Assembly: GCA_900546825.1 (NCBI GenBank)
Contig: UREE01000001.1
Span: forward strand, 27,330-91,329
Direction of reading: 5' to 3'
Source: an uncultured Collinsella sp.
Lineage (GTDB): Bacteria > Actinomycetota > Coriobacteriia > Coriobacteriales > Coriobacteriaceae
DNA: 64,000 nt
The notes under the pieces were generated by a model. That model did not search any database, was not told the DNA's origin, and saw only the letters and a program-made list of their open reading frames with translations. Made by a program: the position numbers and the translations under genes. Positions 42,110-51,077 of this stretch are shown here, in pieces; within the stretch, counting starts at the first letter, position 1; the number at the start of each line of letters is the position of its first letter.

Positions 42110-44422
42110 CTACGCCGACGCGCTGTCGCGAGCCGCCTGGCATGTAGGAGTCTGACGCAGCGTAAGCGGCTTGTCCCCCGCCTCGGCCGACGTGGTCAGC
42201 GTATACGTGATCGTCGTCGTCTCGCCAGCATGCAGGTCAACGGTACCCGAATAGAAGGGGATTCCATGCCACGTAGCGGCGCCAAGACCAAACTGGGTGC
42301 CCTCAACCGTAAGGTCACTGATGTTGCCGCCCGTCGGGGCAAACAGTGAGACATTCAGACGCTCGTCGTCGCGCGCGGCATCGGGCGCGCTCGCCGCGAC
42401 GTAGTCGGGCAGCTTGCCGGCCTCCTCCTGCGTCATGATGTTCGTCAGGGTAACGGTGATGCGATAGGAGCACGTGCCGTCGCCGTTCTTCACGCCCTGG
42501 CCAATCTGCGTGTCGGCGTTCAGATACCAGTCGAGCTTGGAGAAGCTCAGGTTGTTAAAGTAAACGCCGGCAACGGGATCGGCACTCGGATCATCCGGAT
42601 CGGGCAGCGAAGCGTCAATGCCCGTCTCTTTGATGGCATTCTGCTCATCATCGTTTCTCATCCAAGCGATCAGGCGGCCCTCTTCGGCACCGCGCTCAAC
42701 GGCGCTGACAAGCTTCGTAACATCGACATCGCCGATACCGCCAAGGATCTTGTCGAAGGCAGCGCTGGCGACGGATGCAAAGATGCCGTCAGACTCCTCG
42801 ACCGGATAGTTCCAGTACACATCGTGCATGAGGACCTTTGCGGCGTTGGTGCCGTCGACAACCGTTCCGTCGGGCAGCGACACGTTACCGACCAGGCCCA
42901 GCAGATACTGCAGGAACACCGGGTCGATACCGATGACGCCATCAACGTCCTGTCCATACTGGGACTTCCACAGCGCGGCGACACGCTGCGAGTTGCGGGG
43001 CCAATCAGGCGAATAGGTATTGCCCGAGTTGTACAGGTTACTGTGGTTGCCGAACAGGGCCTCATCCTCTTCGTCGACGCTCTCGACCGCCTCATCCTCG
43101 CTGAGTCCAATGCGGGGAACAAACTCGCCAATCGACATCTGGCCGTCGGTGACCGAAATCAGGCCCTGCGAACCGCCAAAGCCGCCGCAAGCACGAATCT
43201 CGACGTTGTTCATGGCGTACATAAGGTAGTTGCGCGTCTGGCCGTTGGCGCCGAGCATCTGGGGAAGGACGGGAGCGACCTTCTCCGCCGCGTCAACCGC
43301 GCCGTTGAGGGTGGCAAAGCCGTCCTTGGCCTTATCGACCAGCTCGGTCACCTGGGAAATATGAGTATCGCCAATGCCCTGGACCTTCTCGTTGGCGCTC
43401 TTGAACACCTTCGAGCTGCTGGAAAGCGAATCGGCGACCGCCTGCAGCGCGGACACGTTAATCATGCCGTCCTGGAACAGCTTGCCGGGCGTGGCCTGCG
43501 AAAGGTTGTCGGCCATGGGAACCAGCGCGTTGCTCGAGACATCGGACAGGGCGTCGATCATGGTGCGGGCCGCATTGATGTCGCTGCCATACACCGGAAT
43601 AAACGAAGCCGCCGTCCACAGCGGGCTCGAGGTCTCCGCCTTCATGCTGTCGCAGAGCTCATCGATCTTCTTCGCGTCGTCAGGCAGCGTCGAAAAATCG
43701 CCCGACGTGACCTTGTCCTTAAGGCCACCGACGATCTCGACAGCCTCCTTCGCTTCGCTCTTTACGGTCTTTGCCGAGTTAAGCAGCATAAAGCCGCTTG
43801 CGCCAAGCGCAACGAGAAGCACCGCGACTACAGCGGCAATAATGGCGCCGGTGTGACGCTTTTTGCGCTCGCCCTTGCGATGGCGATGACGGACCAGACC
43901 GTCAGAGGTCGAACTCGACGAAGCGTCGCTACCGTAGTTCAAGCCAAAATCGTAATAATCTTCCTTGGATCCCGAGCCCGCAAACTCGGCACCGCTATCA
44001 TCCAGGCGGGCGAACGCACCAGTCTCGGAGGCGCCGGTGTAGATCGTGCCAAGGTTACCCGTAAGTCCCGTGCCACCGGCAGAAGGAGTATTGTTGGCGG
44101 CCTTGTCGGCATTAACGTTGCCGGCGGCATTCGCGGCGTTGGCAGCACCTGCGTTGTTCACAGGTGCCGAAGGAGCCCCGCTCGGCTGCGACGCGGAGGT
44201 TGCACCGCCCGCAAAGACATTCCCTCTTGCACGGCCGGTCTTTTTTGCCTTTTGAGACTGCTCGTACAGAGCGGTAAACATCGCCGTCTCGCCCGGGGAC
44301 ACGCGCTTACCGGAACCGCCCTGTCCAGCGCCGCCCGGCGTGCCGGCCTTACCAGCCCCGTTCGGACGCGGCGGAACTGCAGGACGGCCGCTATCGCTGC
44401 CCTTAAAGTGATTACCAGCCAT
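42110..44422 (-). CDS. DUF4012 domain membrane-anchored surface protein
   Basis: A 770-residue envelope protein. Residues 1-170 are disordered, rich in Gly, Ala, Asn, Pro and Ser, and cytoplasmic. A basic RHRHRKGERKKRHTG stop precedes one membrane helix (AIIAAVVAVLLVALGASGFM). The outside part includes a coiled-coil-like stretch and then the DUF4012 region with NGQTRNYLMYAMNNVEIRAC, GGFGGSQGLISVTDG and DVDGVIGIDPVFLQYLLGLV. Such proteins are near polysaccharide or cell-wall genes in Actinobacteria and Coriobacteria; the role is unknown. The ATG at 44422 (MAGNH) follows GAGGATTTCTTT. Confidence 0.85.
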   Translation of the reverse strand: MAGNHFKGSDSGRPAVPPRPNGAGKAGTPGGAGQGGSGKRVSPGETAMFTALYEQSQKAKKTGRARGNVFAGGATSASQPSGAPSAPVNNAGAANAANAAGNVNADKAANNTPSAGGTGLTGNLGTIYTGASETGAFARLDDSGAEFAGSGSKEDYYDFGLNYGSDASSSSTSDGLVRHRHRKGERKKRHTGAIIAAVVAVLLVALGASGFMLLNSAKTVKSEAKEAVEIVGGLKDKVTSGDFSTLPDDAKKIDELCDSMKAETSSPLWTAASFIPVYGSDINAARTMIDALSDVSSNALVPMADNLSQATPGKLFQDGMINVSALQAVADSLSSSSKVFKSANEKVQGIGDTHISQVTELVDKAKDGFATLNGAVDAAEKVAPVLPQMLGANGQTRNYLMYAMNNVEIRACGGFGGSQGLISVTDGQMSIGEFVPRIGLSEDEAVESVDEEDEALFGNHSNLYNSGNTYSPDWPRNSQRVAALWKSQYGQDVDGVIGIDPVFLQYLLGLVGNVSLPDGTVVDGTNAAKVLMHDVYWNYPVEESDGIFASVASAAFDKILGGIGDVDVTKLVSAVERGAEEGRLIAWMRNDDEQNAIKETGIDASLPDPDDPSADPVAGVYFNNLSFSKLDWYLNADTQIGQGVKNGDGTCSYRITVTLTNIMTQEEAGKLPDYVAASAPDAARDDERLNVSLFAPTGGNISDLTVEGTQFGLGAATWHGIPFYSGTVDLHAGETTTITYTLTTSAEAGDKPLTLRQTPTCQAARDSASA

Positions 44423-44571
44423 AAAGAAATCCTCGCAATTGAGTCGCAATGAAAAAGTCCATAACGTTACCAGTTTATGGCATTTTGAGCATCGACAGCT
44501 AAACTCCAGACACGGACATCAATTGGCGAAAATGTGGCACAACACCTTTTCTGTCTTGGCGGCGGCGCCAG

Positions 44572-45594
44572 CTACACCGTGAGGAACATCATCACGATGA
44601 TCATGGCAAAGCCGATAAGGTCGGTCGGCAAAAACACCGTGCCCAGCATAACGGCGCTGGTAATGGTTGCCGAGACCGGCTCCACAGTTCCGATGAGACT
44701 CGCACGTACGGAGCCAATATCCTTGACGCCCTCCATATAGAGCATGTAAGCAAAAAACGAGCCGATAACCACGAATACCGCGAGCGCCTCGACGCCGGCA
44801 GCGTCGAGTGCCGGCATATGCGCCCAAGGCTGCACGAAGACGCACGAGACCACGCCCGCCGTGAGCATTGCCGAGCCCGTGACGATGGGGCTGCCGTATT
44901 CGGGCAGGATCTTGGCGGGAATCACCGCCATACACGTGGCGCTGACCGCACACATAAGACCTGCTGCCAGGCCAAGCGGCGAGATATTCAGGCTAGTGGG
45001 GTCGCCGCCGGTGGCGATTAAAAAGGTTCCACCCAGAGCCAGGCCAATGCCGATAACTTCGCGAGTACGCGGCATGCGGCGATCGGTCACGCAGGTGTAG
45101 CCCATGATGATAACGAGCTGCAGGCACTGGAGCACCGTCGCGGTTCCGGCGTTCGTCAGGCGCACGGCCGAAAGATAGCAAAACTGGTTGAACAGCAGAC
45201 CAAAGGCGGTAAAGAGCAGCAGCTGCTTGCGATCGGCGGGTGTGGTCCAGAGCTTAATCAGGCGCTCGCGGTCGCGCGTAACAACCACGGCCATAAAGAG
45301 TAGACCGGCGAGAATCTGACGCACGCTCATAAGCCACAAGGTGTCGACGTGGTAGGTATCGAACAGAAAGCTCGCGCTGGTGCCCGAGAAGCCCCAAAAC
45401 GAACCGCCCACCAGCGTAGCCAAGACGCCCGTGATCATCTTGCGCGTCGAAGCGCTGTTCAGGCGCTCGCGCCAAGCGCGGCGGGTGCTACGGCTGAGCT
45501 CATCGGTGCCCTCGGGCACATCAATGTTCGATATATCGGTCATCGGCACCGAAGCCCCTGCGCCTTCGACCTGCTCGACACGCTCTTTGCTCAT
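44572..45594 (-). CDS. EamA-family (DMT) transporter
   Basis: A 340-residue membrane protein with ten hydrophobic segments in two EamA repeats. It has a GGSFWGFSGTSASFLF start of repeat 1 and MLYMEGVKDIGSVRASLIGT followed by VEPVSATITSAVMLG at the end of repeat 2, the classic EamA pattern. The soluble N-terminus of about 60 residues is long. Substrate unknown; homologues export metabolites or amino acids. The ATG at 45594 follows GAGGGAATGGA. Confidence 0.88.
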   Translation of the reverse strand: MSKERVEQVEGAGASVPMTDISNIDVPEGTDELSRSTRRAWRERLNSASTRKMITGVLATLVGGSFWGFSGTSASFLFDTYHVDTLWLMSVRQILAGLLFMAVVVTRDRERLIKLWTTPADRKQLLLFTAFGLLFNQFCYLSAVRLTNAGTATVLQCLQLVIIMGYTCVTDRRMPRTREVIGIGLALGGTFLIATGGDPTSLNISPLGLAAGLMCAVSATCMAVIPAKILPEYGSPIVTGSAMLTAGVVSCVFVQPWAHMPALDAAGVEALAVFVVIGSFFAYMLYMEGVKDIGSVRASLIGTVEPVSATITSAVMLGTVFLPTDLIGFAMIIVMMFLTV

Positions 45595-45825
45595 TCCATT
45601 CCCTCGAAGCAGCCTGGAAACAATTCGGCTTACCTTACCACGGCGAAGGCACCAGCCGAAGGCTTGTCCGCTTATCGGTAGGACAATTCCGCAGACGTCT
45701 TTCCATAGCTCGATACCGCAATGGCCTTGCATTATGCGACAGTCAAATCGCGGCAGCAGGCTCTTTTGAAATGGATATGACAAAGCCCCCGAATTCCACA
45801 ATGTAAGCGATTTTTAAAAATGTTC

Positions 45826-45854
45826 TTGCCACCGAGTTCAGGCTCCGTTATATT
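45826..45854 (+). promoter_or_regulatory. Promoter of tRNA-Val
   Basis: TTGCCA and TATATT with a 17-base spacer, ending 29 bases before the tRNA 5' end. Spacing and position fit a housekeeping sigma promoter. Confidence 0.6.
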
Positions 45855-45883
45855 ATCCCTTGCGCGCTTGCGCACCCTTGATC

Positions 45884-45958
45884 GGGCGTTTAGCTCAGGG
45901 GGAGAGCGCTTCCCTGACACGGAAGAGGTCAGAAGTTCAAATCTTCTAACGCCCACCA
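45884..45958 (+). tRNA. tRNA-Val (anticodon GAC)
   Basis: A 75-nt tRNA with acceptor GGGCGTT/AACGCCC, encoded CCA, and anticodon loop CTGACAC giving anticodon GAC, which decodes GUC and GUU. The T-loop is TTCAAAT. A terminator follows 9 bases later. No second copy of its 3' end was found within the window, so there is no visible attachment-site duplication. Confidence 0.94.
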
Positions 45959-45967
45959 AATGTTCGC

Positions 45968-46002
45968 AGCTCAGAGGCTATGTCCTCTGGGCTGTTTTGT
46001 TT
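45968..46002 (+). terminator. Terminator of tRNA-Val
   Basis: AGCTCAGAGG, loop CTATGT, CCTCTGGGCT (with wobbles), then GTTTTGTTT. Confidence 0.75.
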
Positions 46003-46293
46003 TATGTCGCTAAATCCGCTGGCAGTTCCAACCGTCATCGCAACGTAACATCAATTCACCTGACGAATGGCAGCCAAATATATTCAATACCCCAACATCA
46101 ACAATAGCCAGGCACAAAACTGCGCCGCAAGCTGCTCCAACCGCCCAACTGGTCAAAAGCCGACCATCTACTTGCCAATTTATCTAACGGCGTAACCAAG
46201 CAGTCCGCGCCGCAACTTCTCAACAAAACGCCGCGATGTCTGCGCCCTGCGGTATCCTTGAGCCACTCGCACCTGCAGCACCAAGGAGCCGCC
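46003..46293. other. AT-richer gap between tRNA-Val and the DUF5710 gene
   Basis: About 290 bases with no gene I can support. A minus-strand frame that reaches in from the next gene has no ribosome site. The lower GC than the neighbours suggests acquired or decaying DNA. No repeat of the known families was seen. Confidence 0.4.
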
Positions 46294-46980
46294 ATGCGCA
46301 CCGAGCTCGATGTCCCCTTTTCGCACAAAGAAGAAGCCAAGGCGCTGGGCGCCAAATGGGACCGGACCAAGAAGATCTGGTATGTACCCAGCGGCGTCAA
46401 CCCCGAGCCCTTTGCCGAGTGGCTGCCCGGTGTTGACCGATCCGACCCCTCGGCGCCGTATATATATCTAGTACTGGGCAAGCGCGAATGCTGGAAGTGT
46501 CACAAAGAGACCTCGGTCGCGGCCTTCGGCATTCCCTATCGAACCGATAACGACAAGAGCATCGCCATCGCGCACGCGCCCAACGAAGCCGGGCACATTG
46601 CCATCGACACGGCCAGAGCCGACGCGCTCGCCATCGTGCCCGCTCTTGGCTGCGTGCCGGGCGAGATCCGCGACTACCTTCATAAGCGCTGCGGCTACAA
46701 GCCCGTAGGAGCGCGAGCTTCCAAAGCCCCGTCGCTCGGCAACACGTGCACCAGTTGCGACGCGCTGCAAGGCAGCCGCTATCTGTTCGAGGAGCCCTCG
46801 TCCCCGTTTGCCCTCACTGCCATCAACAAGCTGCCGGCACTGGAGTTTGTGCGCGTCGAAGTTGTCGGCGTCTTTGGCGTCCCGGCCACGCGTACCGACT
46901 TTGACCAGGCGCTCTTTACCTGGGCACGCGACCATCACGCCGAGTTCCACAAGCAACTCGGTGAGGGAGTTTATTTGTAG
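46294..46980 (+). CDS. DUF5710 domain protein
   Basis: A 228-residue soluble protein. The N-terminal 55 residues match the DUF5710 pattern: LDVPFSHKEEAKALGAKWDR, then KKIWYVPSGVNPEPFAEWLP. Such domains are found in conjugative primases and other plasmid or phage proteins and may bind nucleic acid. The rest contains paired cysteines (CWKCHKE, CTSC) that could bind zinc. ATG at 46294 follows CAAGGAGCCGCC; an upstream in-frame ATG is less likely. Role unknown; first gene of the accessory stretch after tRNA-Val. Confidence 0.7.
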   Translation: MRTELDVPFSHKEEAKALGAKWDRTKKIWYVPSGVNPEPFAEWLPGVDRSDPSAPYIYLVLGKRECWKCHKETSVAAFGIPYRTDNDKSIAIAHAPNEAGHIAIDTARADALAIVPALGCVPGEIRDYLHKRCGYKPVGARASKAPSLGNTCTSCDALQGSRYLFEEPSSPFALTAINKLPALEFVRVEVVGVFGVPATRTDFDQALFTWARDHHAEFHKQLGEGVYL

Positions 46981-47018
46981 AGACGGAGATGCCTTCACAG
47001 CCAGCTCCTCCGCATCAC

Positions 47019-47279
47019 CTATCCCTCGTCGCCGGCGTCGTACACGATATCGAGGCCACAAACAGGGCATTTCTCCGGATACACCGGCATATGAACGCCC
47101 GTACGTTTCCTCACTTCGTCGCTGAACCTGTCACGCGCATCGATGAACCGAATGTCGAGACACGGTATTTGCGAGCCGCAGCAAGGGCAGGTGACGACAA
47201 ACGACCCGCAATCAACCTCTACGCTCGGAAACATATTGTTGTCTATAAGGGCACGCGGCAGTTTTCCGTACTTCCCCAT
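47019..47279 (-). CDS. Small zinc-ribbon-like protein
   Basis: An 86-residue protein starting MGKYGKLPRALIDNN. Two CxxC knuckles, CPCCGSQIPCLDIRF and CPVCGLDIVY, spaced by about 35 residues, suggest one zinc ribbon. No other motif. The ATG at 47279 follows GAGGCGATATTGCG; a longer frame from 47375 has a poor start. Convergent with the DUF5710 gene and 146 bases downstream of the HNH gene on the same strand. The zinc ribbon may bind nucleic acid; function unknown. Confidence 0.6.
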   Translation of the reverse strand: MGKYGKLPRALIDNNMFPSVEVDCGSFVVTCPCCGSQIPCLDIRFIDARDRFSDEVRKRTGVHMPVYPEKCPVCGLDIVYDAGDEG

Positions 47280-47425
47280 CGCAATATCGCCTCGCCAGCC
47301 CACGCTCGCTCCCTTCCCGTTATTCAAACCAGGAAGAGCATGCACCAGCAAGTGCGCGCGAGATTGCATCGCCACGCGATCCGATCAAAAGACACGATCG
47401 TAAAAGACCGCCAAAGCCAAATACG

Positions 47426-48508
47426 CTAATACGGCAGAAGCCCCGCCTTTTCACGCTTCTTTTCCGAGCGATCGAACTCGATGCGATGGGCCTCAAGAAA
47501 CACCGTATTGGGTCGCCACTGACGCTCATTCGGCTGCCTTAGCGTCGCACCCGCAAAGGAAACGTAGTCGGTCTTATCCAGCAGGTACGATCCGCACAGC
47601 CGATATTCGCCGCAAACAGGCTCAAACGAAATCAGATGAGCATCGAATAAAGCATGTAAGTCGCGCCGAAGCAGAATGCCGTTGCTGGCAACCTGCGATT
47701 TGGGTCCCGAGTAATTCTCGATATGTGCAGCCTCCAGAGCTTCGCTGACGCCGCAGTCCGACACCGCGCAACGGCCATCATAGGCGGCAACGAGCTGCTT
47801 GCGGAACCATTGTTGCCCCAATCGCTCGCGCCTTAACGCATAGCGGACCTTTTCGTCGTCGGTCGTACCCTGTCCGGCAAACTCAATATCGACGGGCATG
47901 TGCTTCAGATAGCTCATGTCGGGCGCAAAACGAGGGTCCGGTCCGCCTTTATGAACAGGACCGTGCAGAACAAACCATCCGTTTTCGGGCTCGAACCGCT
48001 CAACAAACGCAAGGCCGAGCACCTTATAGCCCACCTCGGTTGCAAATATGACTCCGACTGGAACGCCACATTCCATGCAGTTGAGCATTTTACGGTTGTA
48101 ATTCTGGTCTCGAAAACCAACGGTACCCGGCGCTTGAACCGAGTACTTAATGACCCACGTACCATCGTCCAAATAGAGCGGAGGCACATCGGTGTAGAAG
48201 CTCTTTTTAGAGTTATGGACCGAAAGTGCAAAGATCTTATTAGGATCTTGCTTCACCCGATCCTGGCCCGGCCAGAAGATCCCTGAATCCCGCGTTACGG
48301 GAAAGAAGTCCGAGCCAATTCTCAAACGATACTGATACTGAGAGCTATCTTCCTTGGTGTGGTGCGGAAGGCTGGTCCAAACGCCGCCGCGCTGTTCCTC
48401 ACCCAGAAACCACTCCCATGCCTCAACGTATTCGGAAGGCACGAGACTGCAGGCGCGGTCATAGCTTGGTCCATCCATCAACAGAACAGCAAGGTCAATG
48501 TCGTTCAT
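47426..48508 (-). CDS. HNH endonuclease with N-terminal sensing-like domain
   Basis: A 360-residue protein. The C-terminal third is an HNH_2-type nuclease: CAVSDCGVSEALEAAHIENY, then SNGILLRRDLHALFDAHLISF, which supplies the histidine and asparagine catalytic and metal residues. The N-terminal two thirds have no named motif but contain GTVGFRDQNYNRKMLNCMEC and two further cysteine/aromatic-rich strands. In related proteins this part recognises DNA or modified bases, so a modification-dependent restriction role is possible, by inference only. ATG at 48508 or GTG at 48517. GC appears lower than that of the housekeeping genes. Confidence 0.78.
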   Translation of the reverse strand: MNDIDLAVLLMDGPSYDRACSLVPSEYVEAWEWFLGEEQRGGVWTSLPHHTKEDSSQYQYRLRIGSDFFPVTRDSGIFWPGQDRVKQDPNKIFALSVHNSKKSFYTDVPPLYLDDGTWVIKYSVQAPGTVGFRDQNYNRKMLNCMECGVPVGVIFATEVGYKVLGLAFVERFEPENGWFVLHGPVHKGGPDPRFAPDMSYLKHMPVDIEFAGQGTTDDEKVRYALRRERLGQQWFRKQLVAAYDGRCAVSDCGVSEALEAAHIENYSGPKSQVASNGILLRRDLHALFDAHLISFEPVCGEYRLCGSYLLDKTDYVSFAGATLRQPNERQWRPNTVFLEAHRIEFDRSEKKREKAGLLPY

Positions 48509-48723
48509 CGCCAGCACCTACAACCATACGAACGCGAGTCATGCCCCTCAATAATATGGCCGAGAGTCAATTATTACGAGATCTCATTCCGCGATCGGCA
48601 CATCGGTGATGCTCTCGGTTTGCCGCTGGTGCGCTTGTACCCCGCTACCCCACTTCCCTGTATACTGATGTAGCACGTGTTTCATCCGGGCTTGTTGGGC
48701 CGGATTGTTCATGGGAGGGCCTT

Positions 48724-49215
48724 ATGGCTGCTTCGAATCCGCCTAAGGGGAGCGTTTCTTCTTCGTCCATCAAGCCGGTTACGCGCAAGGCCGTGCGTTG
48801 CCAGCGCGAGGTCGCTTGGCTTGTCACGCAGGCGGCGGGCAGGCTCGTGGCGACCACTCAGGACGTCAATGCGCCTACGCCGAGCTTTGTGTTAGCGGCG
48901 GCGCTGAATTTTGTGCGCCAATTGGAGCTTGCCGCACAGGATACCAGCGGCCACCTCGACTACCAGAATGTTATGGCGCCCGACCTGCAAACGTTCTGCC
49001 ACATGGCCAAGTTGCCCGCCGCGCCCAATGCGCTTTCGGACGCAGGCTACATGTTTACGCTTTCGGGCGCGGACCTTATCCGCGACATCTATGCATACTG
49101 CAGCGAGCTCGCCGAGCGCCACGTCTTTGACGCGGCAGAAGTCAAACCGGGATATGTCATCAAGCTGGTTCTTAGGCTGTTCTTGATGGACGGGTTCGGG
49201 GCCATGCCGGCGTAA
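48724..49215 (+). CDS. Hypothetical 163-residue protein
   Basis: A soluble, largely helical protein (LAAALNFVRQLELAAQDTSG, LSGADLIRDIYAYCSELAER). No motif I can name; the first 25 residues are disordered and Ser-rich. ATG follows GGGAGGGCCTT, and a TATACT -10-like box lies 58 bases upstream. Divergent from the HNH gene. The family is not recognised. Confidence 0.65.
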   Translation: MAASNPPKGSVSSSSIKPVTRKAVRCQREVAWLVTQAAGRLVATTQDVNAPTPSFVLAAALNFVRQLELAAQDTSGHLDYQNVMAPDLQTFCHMAKLPAAPNALSDAGYMFTLSGADLIRDIYAYCSELAERHVFDAAEVKPGYVIKLVLRLFLMDGFGAMPA

Positions 49216-49315
49216 GCCGAGTCTTTAGCATCACCGTCGACTGGGCAACAACCGCTTTACCTTAGTGGGCGCCAATTGAGGGTCGATTATTGGGTCGCCT
49301 CGTCCACTAACGCAT

Positions 49316-50782
49316 TTATTCCACGCGCTCTGACAGTCGATATTTGCGGTTGCGACTTGTCGACGGCGCCGTCGGCTCAAGCTCGCCCTGCTCAATGAGC
49401 GCATTGACGCGTGCCCTAACCTGGGAAACCGTGAGTCCCGTGCGCTCCGCCAGTTCGCGCGTACCCAATTCGCCGTAGCGCTTGAGTGCCGTCATAATCA
49501 AGTCCCCGCCATGATCGACCGGCTCGATCTTTGAACGGTAAAGTACGACCTTGAACCGATCGAACCCCGGGCAGAACAGGGGCTCTACCAGACCATGCGC
49601 GCGCATGGCATCGATCATCATCGGGATGCCCGAGCCATTTCCCTCAGCCGGCGAGCCTGCGCCATCCGGCAGTGGAACAATCGACATGAGTTTCACGAGC
49701 GTTGCATTACGGCATCGGGAGCTGCCGTCAAACAAGTTCTCGCGAGTCTTCCCTCCATAAAGGCCGCCGGGATTCGTCACCTCGATGCGGTCGTCAAAAA
49801 CGTCGACGGCAATCGATTGTCCACAGAACCGATCCCCGTATTCCCTGTGGATAACCGCGTTGGCGACTGCCTCGCGCAGAACCTCCTCGGGAATCTCCAG
49901 CGAGTCGATACGCGAGATGCCTTGGACGGTCGAGGTGCGGCGCAGGTTTTTGGCGACAGCCGCGACAGCATCCGAAATCATCTCGCCCAGGGTGCCCTCG
50001 CAGACTGTGCGGTCCATAAATCTTAGCGGTCCCGCAGCGCCCTTTTGAGTTCCCGCATGGACAGCCACATCAATGAAGAGCTTGGGATAGAACTGCTGAG
50101 GGTAAACGCCCGCGGCAAGGAGGCCGGCCTTGGTAACATTGCCCTGGAAGTCGAGGAGATTCAGGCGCTCCATCTTTGTCTTCTTGTCCGTCGCACCACG
50201 CATCGCTCGAGGCGTCAACGAATAGGCGCGTTCTATCGTGCGGTCGACCAGCGACTCGTCGAGATCGCCCACACTCGTGCCGGGCACCGTATCGCGATCG
50301 CTAGGACTCGTCCGTTCGTATGACGACAGTGCCAAAACCTCGGTCGACGAAAGGGGCACGTCTTTGTCATCGACGCGCTTGTAGCTGCCGCCCTGGGCGC
50401 CCCGCTCTATGACATAGCAAGGCTTGCTCAACGGGTCGAGCTCCTCAATCGTGATGACCAGAACCACGGTGCCCTGGAGCTCCACGCGCTCAATGGTGTA
50501 TCTGGGCGGATTGGCCAGCTTTCCGCGACCGCCGGCATCGCCCATGCCCGCCACGAATTGGTTGAGCACTTTCTCGGTCTCAAAGTTTGCAACTGGAACA
50601 AAACCCGCGCGCTCACTCACTCCGAGCACGACGATGCCGCCGGCGGTGTTTGCGAAAGCGCTGACCGTTTCCCATACGTCGCGGGAAAGCGTCATGGCGC
50701 TCTCTTTTACTTCGACGCTAAGGTCATCCGAACCCATTCGCTTTAAAGACTCGAGCAAACCGGCCAGCTCGTTTTCGTTCAT
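49316..50782 (-). CDS. AlbA/Schlafen-type ATP-binding protein with winged helix
   Basis: A 488-residue cytoplasmic protein of the divergent AAA-4/AlbA group. The N-terminus has the AlbA_2 (Schlafen-like) domain: EVKESAMTLSRDVWETVSAF and NTAGGIVVLGVSE. The middle has the GHKL-like part: REAVANAVIHREYGDRFCGQ, then VFDDRIEVTNPGGL and GSGIPMMIDAMRAHGL. The last 60 residues form a winged helix (GTRELAERTGLTVSQVRARV). Such proteins are regulators or defence-linked. ATG at 50782 follows AAAGGACGTGCAG. Strong repeats in front of it (50841-51066) look like operators. Confidence 0.82.
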   Translation of the reverse strand: MNENELAGLLESLKRMGSDDLSVEVKESAMTLSRDVWETVSAFANTAGGIVVLGVSERAGFVPVANFETEKVLNQFVAGMGDAGGRGKLANPPRYTIERVELQGTVVLVITIEELDPLSKPCYVIERGAQGGSYKRVDDKDVPLSSTEVLALSSYERTSPSDRDTVPGTSVGDLDESLVDRTIERAYSLTPRAMRGATDKKTKMERLNLLDFQGNVTKAGLLAAGVYPQQFYPKLFIDVAVHAGTQKGAAGPLRFMDRTVCEGTLGEMISDAVAAVAKNLRRTSTVQGISRIDSLEIPEEVLREAVANAVIHREYGDRFCGQSIAVDVFDDRIEVTNPGGLYGGKTRENLFDGSSRCRNATLVKLMSIVPLPDGAGSPAEGNGSGIPMMIDAMRAHGLVEPLFCPGFDRFKVVLYRSKIEPVDHGGDLIMTALKRYGELGTRELAERTGLTVSQVRARVNALIEQGELEPTAPSTSRNRKYRLSERVE

Positions 50783-50840
50783 CTGCACGTCCTTTCGCTC
50801 GGTTCTGCGAAGAATGCCGCGAATAGATTTCCTGTGTCTC

Positions 50841-51066
50841 TCAGTTATCTCTCATCTTTCTGTTATCTCTCATATTAGAGATGAGTGAGAGATAAAAGAT
50901 AAGATGTCTGCCATCTGTTTCATATAAACATGTTTTTGCTGGTAGAACAATCGGTATTGAGATAATACCATGATTGCTTGTCTCTTTGCTGCTCAGTTAT
51001 CTCTCATATTTATCTCTCATCTTTCTGTTATCTCTCGTATTAGAGACGAATGAGATATGAGAGATG
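50841..51066. promoter_or_regulatory. Duplicated TTATCTCTCAT repeat cluster upstream of the AlbA-type gene
   Basis: TTATCTCTCAT or close variants occur at least five times in direct orientation, plus inverted forms (ATGAGTGAGAGATAA). They are grouped in two near-identical blocks, 50841-50909 and 50991-51066, each containing CTTTCTGTTATCTCTC and a following inverted copy. The blocks are about 150 bp apart. The gene encodes a winged helix, so autoregulation is an attractive reading. No gene lies in this stretch, which runs up to the M16C gene at 51339. Confidence 0.65.
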
Positions 51067-51077
51067 TGCGGGCGGCG

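Noticed and set aside
46098..46481. 127-residue minus-strand frame next to the DUF5710 gene
   Set aside because: It overlaps the start of the plus-strand gene, has no ribosome site and no family features.
45884..50782. Integrated element attached at tRNA-Val
   Set aside because: No integrase and no second copy of the tRNA-Val 3' end were found by eye in the window, so insertion at this tRNA cannot be supported.
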